Shown: piece by piece, positions 1-8,498 of the stretch
How the letters are laid out: every line of letters begins with the position of its first letter
Numbering within the stretch: the stretch's first letter is position 1
From: Nocardia sp. NBC_00508
GTDB lineage: Bacteria; Actinomycetota; Actinomycetes; Mycobacteriales; Mycobacteriaceae
Direction of reading: 5' to 3'
NCBI RefSeq assembly: GCF_036346875.1
Contig: NZ_CP107852.1
Coordinates: 7,626,001 to 7,690,000 of the forward strand
Length of the DNA: 64,000 nucleotides
Translations under genes and position numbers: made by a program
The notes under the pieces: model-generated
Seen by the model: the letters and a program-made list of their open reading frames with translations, nothing else
What the model was told of the DNA's origin: nothing
Databases searched by the model: none

Positions 1-332
1 TCGATCCTGACCACGGTCTCGAATGCGGGCAGCGCGCCGGAGCAATGACCGAAGACAGCGAAAGGCACTGTCAGCCAAGGCTTCAGCGCCTCGGTGAGGT
101 CTACCGCGAGCTGCTCGTAAGAACCGAAGTGCCGCTCACCGATCCGGTTCTCCCTGCCGGGCAGCTGGATCGGGCAGATCTCGGTACCTCCGATCCGCCG
201 CGGCCACTGCGCGAACATCGACGCGCCGACCCCCGAATACGGCAGGCAGAACAGTCGTGCCGTCGCCTCCGGATCCGGCGGGCGCAGCAACCAGCGCGTC
301 CCGCCGGTGACAGTCGTGGTCGAACGAGTCAC
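1..332 (-). CDS. Type II thioesterase, 3' end outside window
   Basis: This is the N-terminal part of an alpha/beta-hydrolase thioesterase of the PKS/NRPS-editing type. The start is GTG at 332. Residues 1-110 show the family pattern, with FCLPYSG near residue 30 and the nucleophile elbow GHCSG near residue 95 (Ser nucleophile). The catalytic Asp and His would lie beyond the left edge. Such enzymes free carrier proteins from stalled or wrong acyl groups. The GTG overlaps the TGA of the upstream P450 (GTGA, 4 bases), so it is the third gene of a TE-PCP, P450, TEII operon. Family assignment is firm; its substrate is not known. Confidence 0.85.
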   Translation of the reverse strand, partial: MTRSTTTVTGGTRWLLRPPDPEATARLFCLPYSGVGASMFAQWPRRIGGTEICPIQLPGRENRIGERHFGSYEQLAVDLTEALKPWLTVPFAVFGHCSGALPAFETVVRI

Positions 333-1567
333 GCTTGCTCCCTCCCCGTAGTCCGGACCCGCAGGTGTGTTGTGCCGTTGATGAAGGAGGACCGCAGCCG
401 TTGCGGTTCGCCGATGATCTCGACGGACTCGAACCGGCGCAGGAACTGTTCGCACACGACGCGAAAGGTCAGCCGGGCCAGCGGTGCGCCGACGCAGTAG
501 TGCGGGCCGTATCCGAACGCGATGTGCCGGTTCGGGTGCCGGGTGATGTCGAAGGTGTGCGGGTCCGGGAACACCGCCTCGTCGCGGTTGGCGGACCCGA
601 TCCAGGCCACGACCGGCTCCCCGGTCTCGACGATCCCGCCGCTCAGGCGCGTCGGCCGGGTCGCGTAGCGCATGAAGTTGCTCGCCGCGGACGTCCAACG
701 GAGCGCCTCCTCGACCAGGCCGGGGACGCGCGCCTCGTCGTCGCGGGCCGATCGCCATGCGCCGGGGTTCCGCGCGAGCGCGAGCACCGCGCCGGACACG
801 GTGTGCGGTGTCGTGGCATTGGCGCCCAGCAGCAGGCTGTAGCTGTTGTACATGGCCTCGATGTCCGACAGCGGCTGGGCACCGGCCTGTATCGAGAGGA
901 GGTGGCCGAGGAGATCGTCGTGGCCGATACTCGCGCGGCGACTACGGATGAGCTCGGTGAAGTAGGAGAAGATCTGGTGGTGCGCGACGGTCAGCGTCGC
1001 GGTCCGGGCACCGATCGCGAAATCCGGGTCCTCGGGCGCGGCGGCCATCGCGGCCCACCGGATCAGGTTGTCCCAGTCCGACTCCGGTACGCCGAGCAGG
1101 CGGCCCGCGACCACCATCGGCAGGCGCAGCGCGCGCTCGGCGAGATCCCACGGTTGATCGTGGGGCACGTCGGCGAAGACCCGGTCGACGGCGTGGCGGA
1201 TCCCGGATTCCATCGCGTGTACCGCCCCCGCGCTCAGCCGCTTGCCGAGCGGTCGGCGCACTTCGGTGTGGCGGGGCGGGTCGCAGGAGGTCATGAGCAG
1301 GCCGGAGGCGATGTCGTCGTGCCCGAGTTGCGTGATGACGGTGCCGCGTTCGGAGGTGAACGCGTCGTGGTCGCCGAGGACCCGGCACACGTCGTCATAT
1401 CGTGTGACGGAGCAGAACATTCGCCCCGGGGCATACTCCTGCCGGTGCAGCCGGGCGTGCTCTCGCATGTACGTCCAGACGGCGTGCGGGTCACCGGTGT
1501 GAAAGCCGGCGTCGAGAAGGTCGACCGCGGCGAGGTCGGCAGCGGTGCCGATGACTCCGGCGGGCAT
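329..1567 (-). CDS. Cytochrome P450 (412 aa)
   Basis: Soluble bacterial P450 of usual length. The start is ATG at 1567, overlapping the TGA of the TE-PCP gene (TGATG). The heme-binding loop is FGYGPHYCVG near residue 355 with the Cys ligand, and the K-helix ExxR is EEALRW. The I-helix reads LLLGANATTPH: the Thr pair is present, but the acidic residue that usually precedes it is Ala. That acid usually helps proton delivery, so the variation may bear on the oxidation chemistry. It probably oxidises the finished or carrier-bound product of this cluster. No ferredoxin or reductase gene lies nearby, so redox partners must come from elsewhere. Confidence 0.92.
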   Translation of the reverse strand: MPAGVIGTAADLAAVDLLDAGFHTGDPHAVWTYMREHARLHRQEYAPGRMFCSVTRYDDVCRVLGDHDAFTSERGTVITQLGHDDIASGLLMTSCDPPRHTEVRRPLGKRLSAGAVHAMESGIRHAVDRVFADVPHDQPWDLAERALRLPMVVAGRLLGVPESDWDNLIRWAAMAAAPEDPDFAIGARTATLTVAHHQIFSYFTELIRSRRASIGHDDLLGHLLSIQAGAQPLSDIEAMYNSYSLLLGANATTPHTVSGAVLALARNPGAWRSARDDEARVPGLVEEALRWTSAASNFMRYATRPTRLSGGIVETGEPVVAWIGSANRDEAVFPDPHTFDITRHPNRHIAFGYGPHYCVGAPLARLTFRVVCEQFLRRFESVEIIGEPQRLRSSFINGTTHLRVRTTGREQA

Positions 1568-2541
1568 CACGGTGTGCCGATCGACTGACGGATCCGCGCG
1601 GCGAGCGCCGCCGGCGTGGGCCGCAGGTAGAACTCGACGGGCGAGATCTCGACGTGGTGGCGGCGGTCGATGTCGTCGAGGATCTTCATGCCGACGAGCG
1701 AGTGTCCGCCCAGGCTGAAGAAGTCGTCGTCCACGCCGATACCGGAGATTCCGAGGTGCTCTGCCCAGATGTCGACCACGTCCTGCTCCGTCGCGGTGAG
1801 TGGCGGCCGGGTCGCGAGACGGCTGACGACAGCGGCGACAACCTCGGCCTCCGCCGCGACGAGGTAGTGATGGCCGCCGGGGAAGGTCCGGATCTCGAGA
1901 TCCCCGGTGGTGGCCGCGGTCCACGCGTGCAGATCGGCCACGGGGCAGGTCTGATCCGCTTGTCCGCCGAAGGCGACGAAGCCGGCCTGTAGCGACGTCA
2001 GCGTGACCGGACGATAGGCATCGAGCAGCCGCAGATCCGAGCGTAGTGGCGGGAGGATGAGAGGCCACAGTTTCGGGTTGCGGTACACATCGTCGTCGCC
2101 ACCGCCGAGCCGCCGCATCGCGGCGACGAGATCCTCGTCGCCGAGGCGATGGTCGTCTTCGCCGTGGCGCCGATGCGGTGCGGTCCGCCCCGACACGAAG
2201 ACCGTGTCGACGAGGAATCCGAGATCGCGCTCGAGCCGCAGAGCGACCTCGTAGGCGACCGCGGATCCCATGCTGTGCCCGAACATCGACATCGGCAGGT
2301 CGGTCAGGTCGGCGAGCTCGGAGACCAGCGCGTCGGCCATCGCGTCGATGTCCTCGAGACATCGCTCGGAGAGGCGATCCTGTCGGCCCGGATACTGAAC
2401 CACGACCGTCTCGACGCCGGCGGGCATGCGCTGCGGCCAGCCCCTGAAAGCGTGCGCGGTACCGCCCGCGTGTGGAAAACAGATCAGGCGCTCGGTCGGT
2501 GCGCCGTGCGGCGCGGAATAGCTCCTGAGCCAGGTTTCCAT
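1567..2541 (-). CDS. Thioesterase fused to a C-terminal carrier domain (TE-PCP)
   Basis: Residues 1-240 are a type II-like thioesterase, with FPHAGG near residue 23, the elbow GHSMGS near residue 89 and a late GGHHYL that supplies the catalytic His. Residues 250-320 are a carrier protein with the phosphopantetheine site FFSLGGHSL. Carrier domains normally precede a thioesterase; here the order is inverted. The start ATG at 2541 matches the expected thioesterase N terminus. It is the first gene of the leftward operon. The carrier could accept the amino acid activated by the standalone adenylation protein (10464-12053), which has no carrier of its own. That pairing is inference from the gene inventory. 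Confidence 0.88.
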   Translation of the reverse strand: METWLRSYSAPHGAPTERLICFPHAGGTAHAFRGWPQRMPAGVETVVVQYPGRQDRLSERCLEDIDAMADALVSELADLTDLPMSMFGHSMGSAVAYEVALRLERDLGFLVDTVFVSGRTAPHRRHGEDDHRLGDEDLVAAMRRLGGGDDDVYRNPKLWPLILPPLRSDLRLLDAYRPVTLTSLQAGFVAFGGQADQTCPVADLHAWTAATTGDLEIRTFPGGHHYLVAAEAEVVAAVVSRLATRPPLTATEQDVVDIWAEHLGISGIGVDDDFFSLGGHSLVGMKILDDIDRRHHVEISPVEFYLRPTPAALAARIRQSIGTP

Positions 2542-2569
2542 GAGAATCCCCCCTCGGCATCGCCCCCGA

Positions 2570-2586
2570 CAACCGAATGCTAGCGC
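2570..2586 (-). promoter_or_regulatory. Conserved 17-bp motif upstream of TE-PCP operon (copy 1)
   Basis: CAACCGAATGCTAGCGC lies 29 bases upstream of the TE-PCP start. It recurs with one mismatch at 8499-8515, upstream of another leftward operon of this cluster and in the same orientation. Read on the minus strand, the motif contains TAGCAT, and 18 bases further upstream lies TTGATG, a plausible -10/-35 pair. It may be a shared promoter element or the operator of a pathway regulator. Confidence 0.45.
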
Positions 2587-2713
2587 CCCGGAACGACTTT
2601 CATCAACGGTTCACCGGGATGACCATCGTCGCGCCAGGTCGGGGCCGGTTCGGGCACACGACCGCTCGGCCGACCGCTGGAACTGTTGACAACTCCGACC
2701 CCGAGGACACACC

Positions 2714-4813
2714 ATGGCGCTGGGACACACCTTGCTCCTCGGTCATAAGGAAATGCCGTTGATTACAGAGGCCGTACGCGGTATCTGGGCTCGCGAGCTG
2801 GGGTTCACCGATTTCTCCGACGAGGACGACTTCTTCGTTCTCGGCGGTGATTCGCTGACCATGGCCAGGATCCAGGAAGCGTTCATCGATCATTTCGATA
2901 TAGAGGTACCGATGGACGAATTGTTCCGGCGGGCAACCGTCGAATCGATCAGTGATCATCTGACTTCGCTCCACCCCTACCCGCAGGTGAATTACGGCCT
3001 CGCCGAGACCCTTCGGAACACCGACGAACAGTTCGCCTCGTCCGCACCGTCGGCAGAGGTGAGGGCGGCCGCCGGTGATCCGGATCTGAGTGCCGCGCAG
3101 ATGATCGAGACCTACCTTCGCGGTTACGCGGACCGTCCCGCCTTGGGGCACCGAAGATCCGGCTCTTTCGACGTCATCACCTATCGGCAATTCCATTCTT
3201 CGATCAACTGTCTGCGAGCCCGCTGGTCCGCTCCGTCCGGTGGCGGATTGCGCGCCGGTGATTTCGTCGCCACGCTCGGATTCACCAGTGCCGACTATGC
3301 TGTCGTCGACCTGGCGTGCACGCTCTCCGGATTTGTCACGGTGCCGCTGCACAATACGTTCGACGCTCATCAGATCGTGCCGATCCTTCGCGAAACCGCA
3401 CCCAGAGTGCTCGCGGTCAGCGTCGAATCGCTGCCGGTGGCAATAGAGGCACTCGCCGGGAATTCGACGGTGGAGCGTGTCGTCGTTTTCGACTACGTCC
3501 CGGAGGACGACGGTCATCGGGCCGCGCTCGCACGTGCTCGAACCCGCCTCGGCGCGGTGCGACCGGAACTGACGCTGACCTCGCTACCGGACGAGATCGC
3601 CGCCGGGAACGACCACGCGCCACCCCCGCCGGTGTATGTGCCCGACGGCGAAGACACCCTGGCCACGATCATCTACACCTCCGGAAGCACCGGTACGCCG
3701 AAGGGCGCGATGTTCCCGACGAGCTGGATCAAGCACTACTGGCGACGATCCGTCGGCCGCCCCGACCCGTCCGTCCCCGCCCTGCATCTGCAGAATCTGC
3801 CACTGAGCTTCCTCGGCGGGCGGCAATGGCTGGCATCGACCCTGTCCAACGGCGGCACCGGGTATTTCACCGCCGGGAGCGACAATTCCACGTTTCTCGA
3901 AGATCTCGCACTCGTGCGGCCGACCGAATTGGTGATGGTCCCCAAGCTGTGCGGCGAAATCTTCCGGCTGTTCCAGAACGAGCAGAGCCGGCTCCGCGAG
4001 CTCGGAATCGAGCAGGCGGCCGCGACCGAGTCCGCGATGCGAACGATCCGGGTCGATGTGCTCGGGGGACGCGTGGTCACCGCATGCTGTGGGGGCGCGC
4101 CGCTTTCGGCGACGATCCGGGATTTCGTGCAGGAATGCCTGGGCATCCAGGTCGTCGACGGTTACGGTTCGACGGAAGCCGGGACCACGGTCACGGAGAA
4201 CGGCCGGATACTGCCCGCGGTGGTCGACTACAAGCTCGTCGACGTGCTGGACAGCGGCTACACGACGGCAGACCGACCACACCCGCGCGGCGAACTGTAC
4301 ATCAAGTCCGTCTGCGCTTTCAGCGGCTACTACCGGCGCCCGGAGGACACCGCCGAGGTCTTCGACGCCGACGGCTTCTACAAGACGGGCGATATCATGG
4401 CCGAGGTGTCACCCGGCCGCCTCACCTACATCGATCGAGCGTCGAATATTCTCAAACTCGCGGCCGTGGGTTTCGTGTCGGTGTCCAAGCTGGAGGCAAT
4501 CTACTCCGGCGCGCCCGAATTGCGCCAGATCTACATCTACGGCAACAGCGCACAGCCGTTCCTGCTGGCGGTGGTCGTGCCGAATCGGGATTTCGTCGAG
4601 CCCGGGAACTGCAAGAACGAGATCTCTGCCGCACTCCGGCGGGTAGCCGCGGACAACGCGCTCGCTTTCTATGAAATCCCTCGGGATTTCCTCGTCGAGC
4701 CGCAGGATTTCACCCGAACGAACGGACTGCTGTCGAGTTCGGGAAAGCTGCTGCGCCCGGCCCTGAAGGAACAGTACGGGAAGCGTCTCGAATCTTTGTA
4801 CAGCGAGCTGTGA
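2714..4813 (+). CDS. Carrier protein-adenylation fusion, CAR-like A domain
   Basis: The N-terminal ~85 residues are a carrier domain (FFVLGGDSLTMARI). The rest is an adenylate-forming enzyme with YTSGSTGTPKGAM, YGSTEAG, YKTGD and the catalytic Lys in SSSGKLLRPAL. Core sequences such as DRASNILKLA and the ending KLLRPALKEQYGKRLESLY closely follow the adenylation domain of actinobacterial carboxylic acid reductases. The order is inverted (PCP-A rather than A-PCP) and there is no reductase domain. It probably activates a carboxylic acid and loads its own or a partner carrier. ATG at 2714 has GAGGA six bases upstream. It is first in an operon with the acyltransferase 12 bases downstream. The substrate cannot be read from sequence. 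Confidence 0.85.
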   Translation: MALGHTLLLGHKEMPLITEAVRGIWARELGFTDFSDEDDFFVLGGDSLTMARIQEAFIDHFDIEVPMDELFRRATVESISDHLTSLHPYPQVNYGLAETLRNTDEQFASSAPSAEVRAAAGDPDLSAAQMIETYLRGYADRPALGHRRSGSFDVITYRQFHSSINCLRARWSAPSGGGLRAGDFVATLGFTSADYAVVDLACTLSGFVTVPLHNTFDAHQIVPILRETAPRVLAVSVESLPVAIEALAGNSTVERVVVFDYVPEDDGHRAALARARTRLGAVRPELTLTSLPDEIAAGNDHAPPPPVYVPDGEDTLATIIYTSGSTGTPKGAMFPTSWIKHYWRRSVGRPDPSVPALHLQNLPLSFLGGRQWLASTLSNGGTGYFTAGSDNSTFLEDLALVRPTELVMVPKLCGEIFRLFQNEQSRLRELGIEQAAATESAMRTIRVDVLGGRVVTACCGGAPLSATIRDFVQECLGIQVVDGYGSTEAGTTVTENGRILPAVVDYKLVDVLDSGYTTADRPHPRGELYIKSVCAFSGYYRRPEDTAEVFDADGFYKTGDIMAEVSPGRLTYIDRASNILKLAAVGFVSVSKLEAIYSGAPELRQIYIYGNSAQPFLLAVVVPNRDFVEPGNCKNEISAALRRVAADNALAFYEIPRDFLVEPQDFTRTNGLLSSSGKLLRPALKEQYGKRLESLYSEL

Positions 4814-4825
4814 GGGGGAGTATTC

Positions 4826-6211
4826 ATGGAAACCCAGGAGGGCACCGCGGGTACGCGCACGTCCGATACTCCGCAGATGAGGCGACCGCTGGGGCCGTCG
4901 GAGCGATGGCTCTGGATCATCGACCAGATCTCCCCGATGAACGCGATCGTCTGGGTACATCTGCGCGGCCGGATGGAACACCGGCAACTCGTCCTGGCCG
5001 CCGAGGCGGTGGTCGCGGAACATCCGCTGCTGAGAGTCCACGTCGCGACCGACCCCGACGGCACGAATCCGCGGTTCGTACCGACGGCCGAGCCGCGCAT
5101 CCCGATCCGGACCGTTCACGTGGCGGCCGAGGACACGCAGGCAGCCGACATCGAGGTCGACACGGTGGAGCTGCACGAGCGCATCGACTGGCGAACCGGC
5201 CCGCTGGCCCGGATCGTCGACATCGTCCGGGGCGCGGGCACGCCCGACGAGTCGCACGACCTGATTCTGACGACGGCGCATCTCATCACCGACGGCATGG
5301 GCATGACGTCGTTGTTGCGGCGCCTACTCGAACACGCCGCGCAGTCGACCGGGGACGGCGCTTCGACGAAAACGACTGTGCGGTCGCGAAATCCCCTTCC
5401 GGTTCCGGAAGACCTGCTGCCACGCCGGCTACGGAGCATCGCCCGGGCGAAGGTCGTCTCGCGCGTGGATCGGGCGATCAACACGCTGAGCAAACCGCGG
5501 TCGCTCGAACCCGAGGCTACCGTGCCGCCGCGGCAGCGCCGCACGCGGTTCATCCGGCGGATACTGCCGGCCGCGGACCTCGACGTCCTGCTCGCGCGCT
5601 GCCGGCGCGAAGGCGTCACCCTGCACGGTGCCCTGACCGCCGCCACGGCGCGGGGGGTGGGAACCGAGATCGACCCCGCCGGAGTCGGCAGGGTATCCGT
5701 CATCTCGGCGATCAGTCTGCGGCACGAATTGGTGCCACGCGTCGACAACCAGGAACTCGGTTCGTACGCGAGCGGAGTGGTATCGCACGTCGCCGCCGAT
5801 CCCGCGACCGATTTCTGGACCGCGGCGCGGAAATTCGATCGCGATCTGGCCAGACGCTCGAGGTTCGGGCAGCATCTGTCGGCTTTCGCCGCCCTGTCGT
5901 TCATGGCTCCGCCGTCGATCGAATCCAGCGGGCCGCTCATCGACCTCATCGACCACAAGACGTCGCGGGGCATCGCCATCTCGAATTTCGGACGGTTGAA
6001 CATGCCCGGCCGAATCGGCGAGTGGGCGGTCTCCGGCGTGCAGGCGGCCGCCGGAATCTCGTGTCTCAGCTGCCTGCGTTCGGTCGTAACGATCAGTGGT
6101 GGAGACCTGTACTGGAATTTCACGTTCATCGAAGGTCTGATGTCGGCGGAGCGCGCCGGCCGGATCGCCGACCGGGCGGTGGCCGCGCTGATCGTCAGCC
6201 CGGACCGGTAG
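4826..6211 (+). CDS. Condensation-domain-like acyltransferase (PapA-type)
   Basis: A standalone 461-aa member of the condensation/PapA/WES superfamily. The active-site motif near residue 153 is AHLITDG: the second His and the DG are present and the first His is Ala, as in some PapA-type enzymes. The C-terminal half has SNFGRL, equivalent to the structural DFGWG-like motif. Members move an acyl group from a carrier thioester or CoA to an alcohol or amine. Its place directly behind the PCP-A gene (12-base gap, GGGGGAG ribosome site) suggests that it takes the acyl group loaded by that protein. The 3' end overlaps the convergent UbiA gene by 17 bases. Confidence 0.78.
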   Translation: METQEGTAGTRTSDTPQMRRPLGPSERWLWIIDQISPMNAIVWVHLRGRMEHRQLVLAAEAVVAEHPLLRVHVATDPDGTNPRFVPTAEPRIPIRTVHVAAEDTQAADIEVDTVELHERIDWRTGPLARIVDIVRGAGTPDESHDLILTTAHLITDGMGMTSLLRRLLEHAAQSTGDGASTKTTVRSRNPLPVPEDLLPRRLRSIARAKVVSRVDRAINTLSKPRSLEPEATVPPRQRRTRFIRRILPAADLDVLLARCRREGVTLHGALTAATARGVGTEIDPAGVGRVSVISAISLRHELVPRVDNQELGSYASGVVSHVAADPATDFWTAARKFDRDLARRSRFGQHLSAFAALSFMAPPSIESSGPLIDLIDHKTSRGIAISNFGRLNMPGRIGEWAVSGVQAAAGISCLSCLRSVVTISGGDLYWNFTFIEGLMSAERAGRIADRAVAALIVSPDR

Positions 6212-7217
6212 AGGTCTTCGCCCGCGCCGGGTGCTTCGCGCCGAATTCGTGCTTTTCCCGCATGAGGCGATGCAGGACCACAGCGGACAGAATCGAAACG
6301 AGCAGTACCGGCACCACCGCGCCCAGATCGACCGCATAGGTCGCGAAGCCCGCGGTCAGCACGAGCCGCTCGATATTGAGAATCGCGTGCGCTCGCAATG
6401 CCTGAATTCGCTGCGGGCGATCGGAACGACTCAGCAGGCGGAAGGCGTACCAGCCGAGCACCGCGGAAACGACCAGCGACACGACGTACGCGCCGTTGTT
6501 CTTCGCCAGCAACCACGGTACGGCCGCCGCCGCGACAATCGCCGCGGCGTACAGGGAACGGGCAAGCGCGACAGTGAATGTCGTCCCGCGCACCGCGGCG
6601 ACGGTATCGTAACCGCCCGCTCGATCGCCCTCCGCGTCGCGCAGGGTGCCGACGAGGTTGGAACTGATGTCGTGGCAGCAGAATACGAACGCCGACACCA
6701 GCAGAGTCCATGTCGCCCAGGAGGACACGGCCATCGCACCGTAGAGCAATCCGAAAGCTCCCAGTGAGCCGCGCACAGCGTTACCCGAGAATCCCCGCGC
6801 CTTGAATCTCGCGCTGTAGCCCGCGATTCCCACGATGATCGCCGCGGAGACCGGAATCGTACGCCAATCGATCGCGATACCGATCCCGACGAGCAGACCG
6901 AAACACACCATCGCGGATACCGCGGCCGCGGTGGGTGTCAGCCGTCCGGAGGGTATCGGTCGGTGCGGCTTAGCGATCGCATCGAGGTCGCGATCGAGCA
7001 GATCCCCGAGATAGTGCGCGCCGAGCCAGCCGGCGGACAGCCCGACGCACGACATCACGACATTCCAGCCGACATCGTCAGAACCCGTCGAACCGACCCC
7101 GGCCAGCGCGAGCATCACCGGATAAGCCAGCGTGTAGGGCCGCCATGTTTCCCAGTGCGCGGTCAGGTGGGTGCCCACACCGATCACGCAGAGGGGCGGG
7201 AGTCGATCCGGCGCCAC
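6195..7217 (-). CDS. UbiA-family prenyltransferase, membrane
   Basis: A 340-aa integral membrane protein with about eight to nine hydrophobic helices. The first aspartate-rich motif is DLLDRDLDAIAK (near residue 72) and the second is RDAEGDRAGGYDT (near residue 195). These are the two Mg-diphosphate sites of the UbiA superfamily. Members attach an isoprenyl chain to an acceptor, and some cyclise it. GTG at 7217 lies inside the upstream gene (34-base overlap), with AAGGCGAG upstream; a later GTG near 7190 is possible. It is coupled to the terpene-cyclase-fold protein, so the two probably act on the same isoprenoid. Acceptor and chain length are not predictable. Confidence 0.85.
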   Translation of the reverse strand: MAPDRLPPLCVIGVGTHLTAHWETWRPYTLAYPVMLALAGVGSTGSDDVGWNVVMSCVGLSAGWLGAHYLGDLLDRDLDAIAKPHRPIPSGRLTPTAAAVSAMVCFGLLVGIGIAIDWRTIPVSAAIIVGIAGYSARFKARGFSGNAVRGSLGAFGLLYGAMAVSSWATWTLLVSAFVFCCHDISSNLVGTLRDAEGDRAGGYDTVAAVRGTTFTVALARSLYAAAIVAAAAVPWLLAKNNGAYVVSLVVSAVLGWYAFRLLSRSDRPQRIQALRAHAILNIERLVLTAGFATYAVDLGAVVPVLLVSILSAVVLHRLMREKHEFGAKHPARAKTSTGPG

Positions 7218-8296
7218 GCCGAGCTCGCCTTCACCACGAACGCCGCGGTCAAGGTGGAACTCGCGAAGGGAGTCATGGTCGGCGGTTTACCGACCTCGTC
7301 CAGGATCCAGTACAGCGAACCGGCCGGCCACAGCCGATCCGCTCCGCGAGAACCGGCGAGGTAGTCGGCCGCCCGGGCGGACCGCTCGAGATCTTCGCTG
7401 TTCAGCAGGTCGGGGACGGTGGCCAGGGCCAGCAACGCCAGCGCCGTGCTCAGCGGCTCGCTCCCCGAGGAGCGGCGGCCCCAGCCACCATCCGGATGCT
7501 GGGTGCTTCGCAACAGATTCACCGCCGACAGCACTGCCGGCGAATCCGGCCGCACCGCCGACAGCAGCCGCAGGCCCACGTAGATGGCGAAGAACCGGCC
7601 GCAGTAGAACGGGCTCGCCCAGCCTCCGTCGGGCCGCTGGACCTGTTCGAGGTGGTCGATTCCGCGCGCTATCGGTCCGGCGAACCGCTCCGGATCGCTC
7701 AGGTGCAGGGCGAACAGCAGGCTGGGGAACACATCGGCGTCACCGGAGTCCTCCCACAGGCAATTCGTCCACGGTTCGGGAAGGCGACCGTCGGCCTTCC
7801 GTTCGAAGTCGGGCACCAACCAGGTGCGGACCAGACCGTTCGGCCCGACACAGTTGTCCAGCGCGAATTCCAGGGCAGGGACGCAATACTTCTCGACATC
7901 GGCGCGCTGGCCGGCCTGCGACAGGGCGATGGTGATGCAGGACAGCGTGTCGGCGTCCGGCGGGAATTCCGGCAGGTCGGGGAAGTAGTTCCAGCCGCGC
8001 CCGTCACCGCGTCGACGATTCAGCAGATAGTCGAGTTCGCCGTCGATCAGCGGTTTCGCCTGGTCGCCGAGAAGGTCGGCGCACTCGGTCAATACGTCGA
8101 CGATGAGCGCGCGCTGGAACAGGTCACCCTGCTGTTCTTCGGTATCCGATCGAAGACCGAGTTCGCGCGGTACTCGCAGCGTGTCGTTGAGCTCGGTCGG
8201 CCCACCGCTGAGTTGCGTGGCGAGGTGAACGATTCCCGGCCACGCGATATTTTCCCACACTGTGGACCCGACAGTGAGTTCGGACTTTTCTCCCAT
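7184..8296 (-). CDS. Prenyltransferase/squalene-cyclase-fold protein
   Basis: A 370-aa alpha/alpha-barrel protein with QW-type repeats, QRPDGGW and QHPDGGWG, typical of squalene-hopene cyclases and protein prenyltransferase beta subunits. It is about half the length of a two-domain cyclase. At the position expected for the class II DxDD acid motif it has PDADTLS, so the central Asp is kept but the last Asp is Thr. It may be a single-barrel terpene cyclase or a non-catalytic partner of the UbiA enzyme. ATG at 8296 follows GGGAG at good spacing; longer upstream starts give unrelated sequence. It is the first gene of the operon, and an 8-bp inverted repeat lies in its leader. Confidence 0.72.
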   Translation of the reverse strand: MGEKSELTVGSTVWENIAWPGIVHLATQLSGGPTELNDTLRVPRELGLRSDTEEQQGDLFQRALIVDVLTECADLLGDQAKPLIDGELDYLLNRRRGDGRGWNYFPDLPEFPPDADTLSCITIALSQAGQRADVEKYCVPALEFALDNCVGPNGLVRTWLVPDFERKADGRLPEPWTNCLWEDSGDADVFPSLLFALHLSDPERFAGPIARGIDHLEQVQRPDGGWASPFYCGRFFAIYVGLRLLSAVRPDSPAVLSAVNLLRSTQHPDGGWGRRSSGSEPLSTALALLALATVPDLLNSEDLERSARAADYLAGSRGADRLWPAGSLYWILDEVGKPPTMTPFASSTLTAAFVVKASSAWRRIDSRPSA

Positions 8297-8330
8297 GGCA
8301 GTCTCCCATCTGAACCCATGCCATTTCGGT

Positions 8331-8360
8331 AAGCCGCTCGGCGATATACAGCAGCGGCTT
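8331..8360. promoter_or_regulatory. Inverted repeat in leader of the cyclase-fold/UbiA operon
   Basis: AAGCCGCT (8331-8338) and AGCGGCTT (8353-8360) are perfect 8-base arms around a 14-base loop, 34 bases upstream of the 8296 start. This could be an mRNA stem-loop in the 5' untranslated leader or an operator. Confidence 0.4.
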
Positions 8361-8498
8361 CCGGATTTGTCTATATTTGCCGAGAGGCGCAGCGTCAATA
8401 GCGCTCGAACACGAATTCCATGACACTTCCCCCTCGCGGTGCACATTCGTGCGAGTAACAGGCGATCGTGTAGTCGGATCGAGCCCGTGGCCCCCGGT

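Noticed and set aside
329..2572. A single 747-codon frame covering both the P450 and the TE-PCP region
   Set aside because: Only the part from 1567 down encodes P450 sequence. The upstream part is Arg-rich out-of-phase translation of the TE-PCP gene.
2686..2691. TTGACA boxes at 2686-2691 and 8590-8595 upstream of the two plus-strand operons, both in the context TTGACAAC
   Set aside because: The first lies only 22 bases before its start codon and neither has a matching -10 at normal spacing, so they were not called as promoters.
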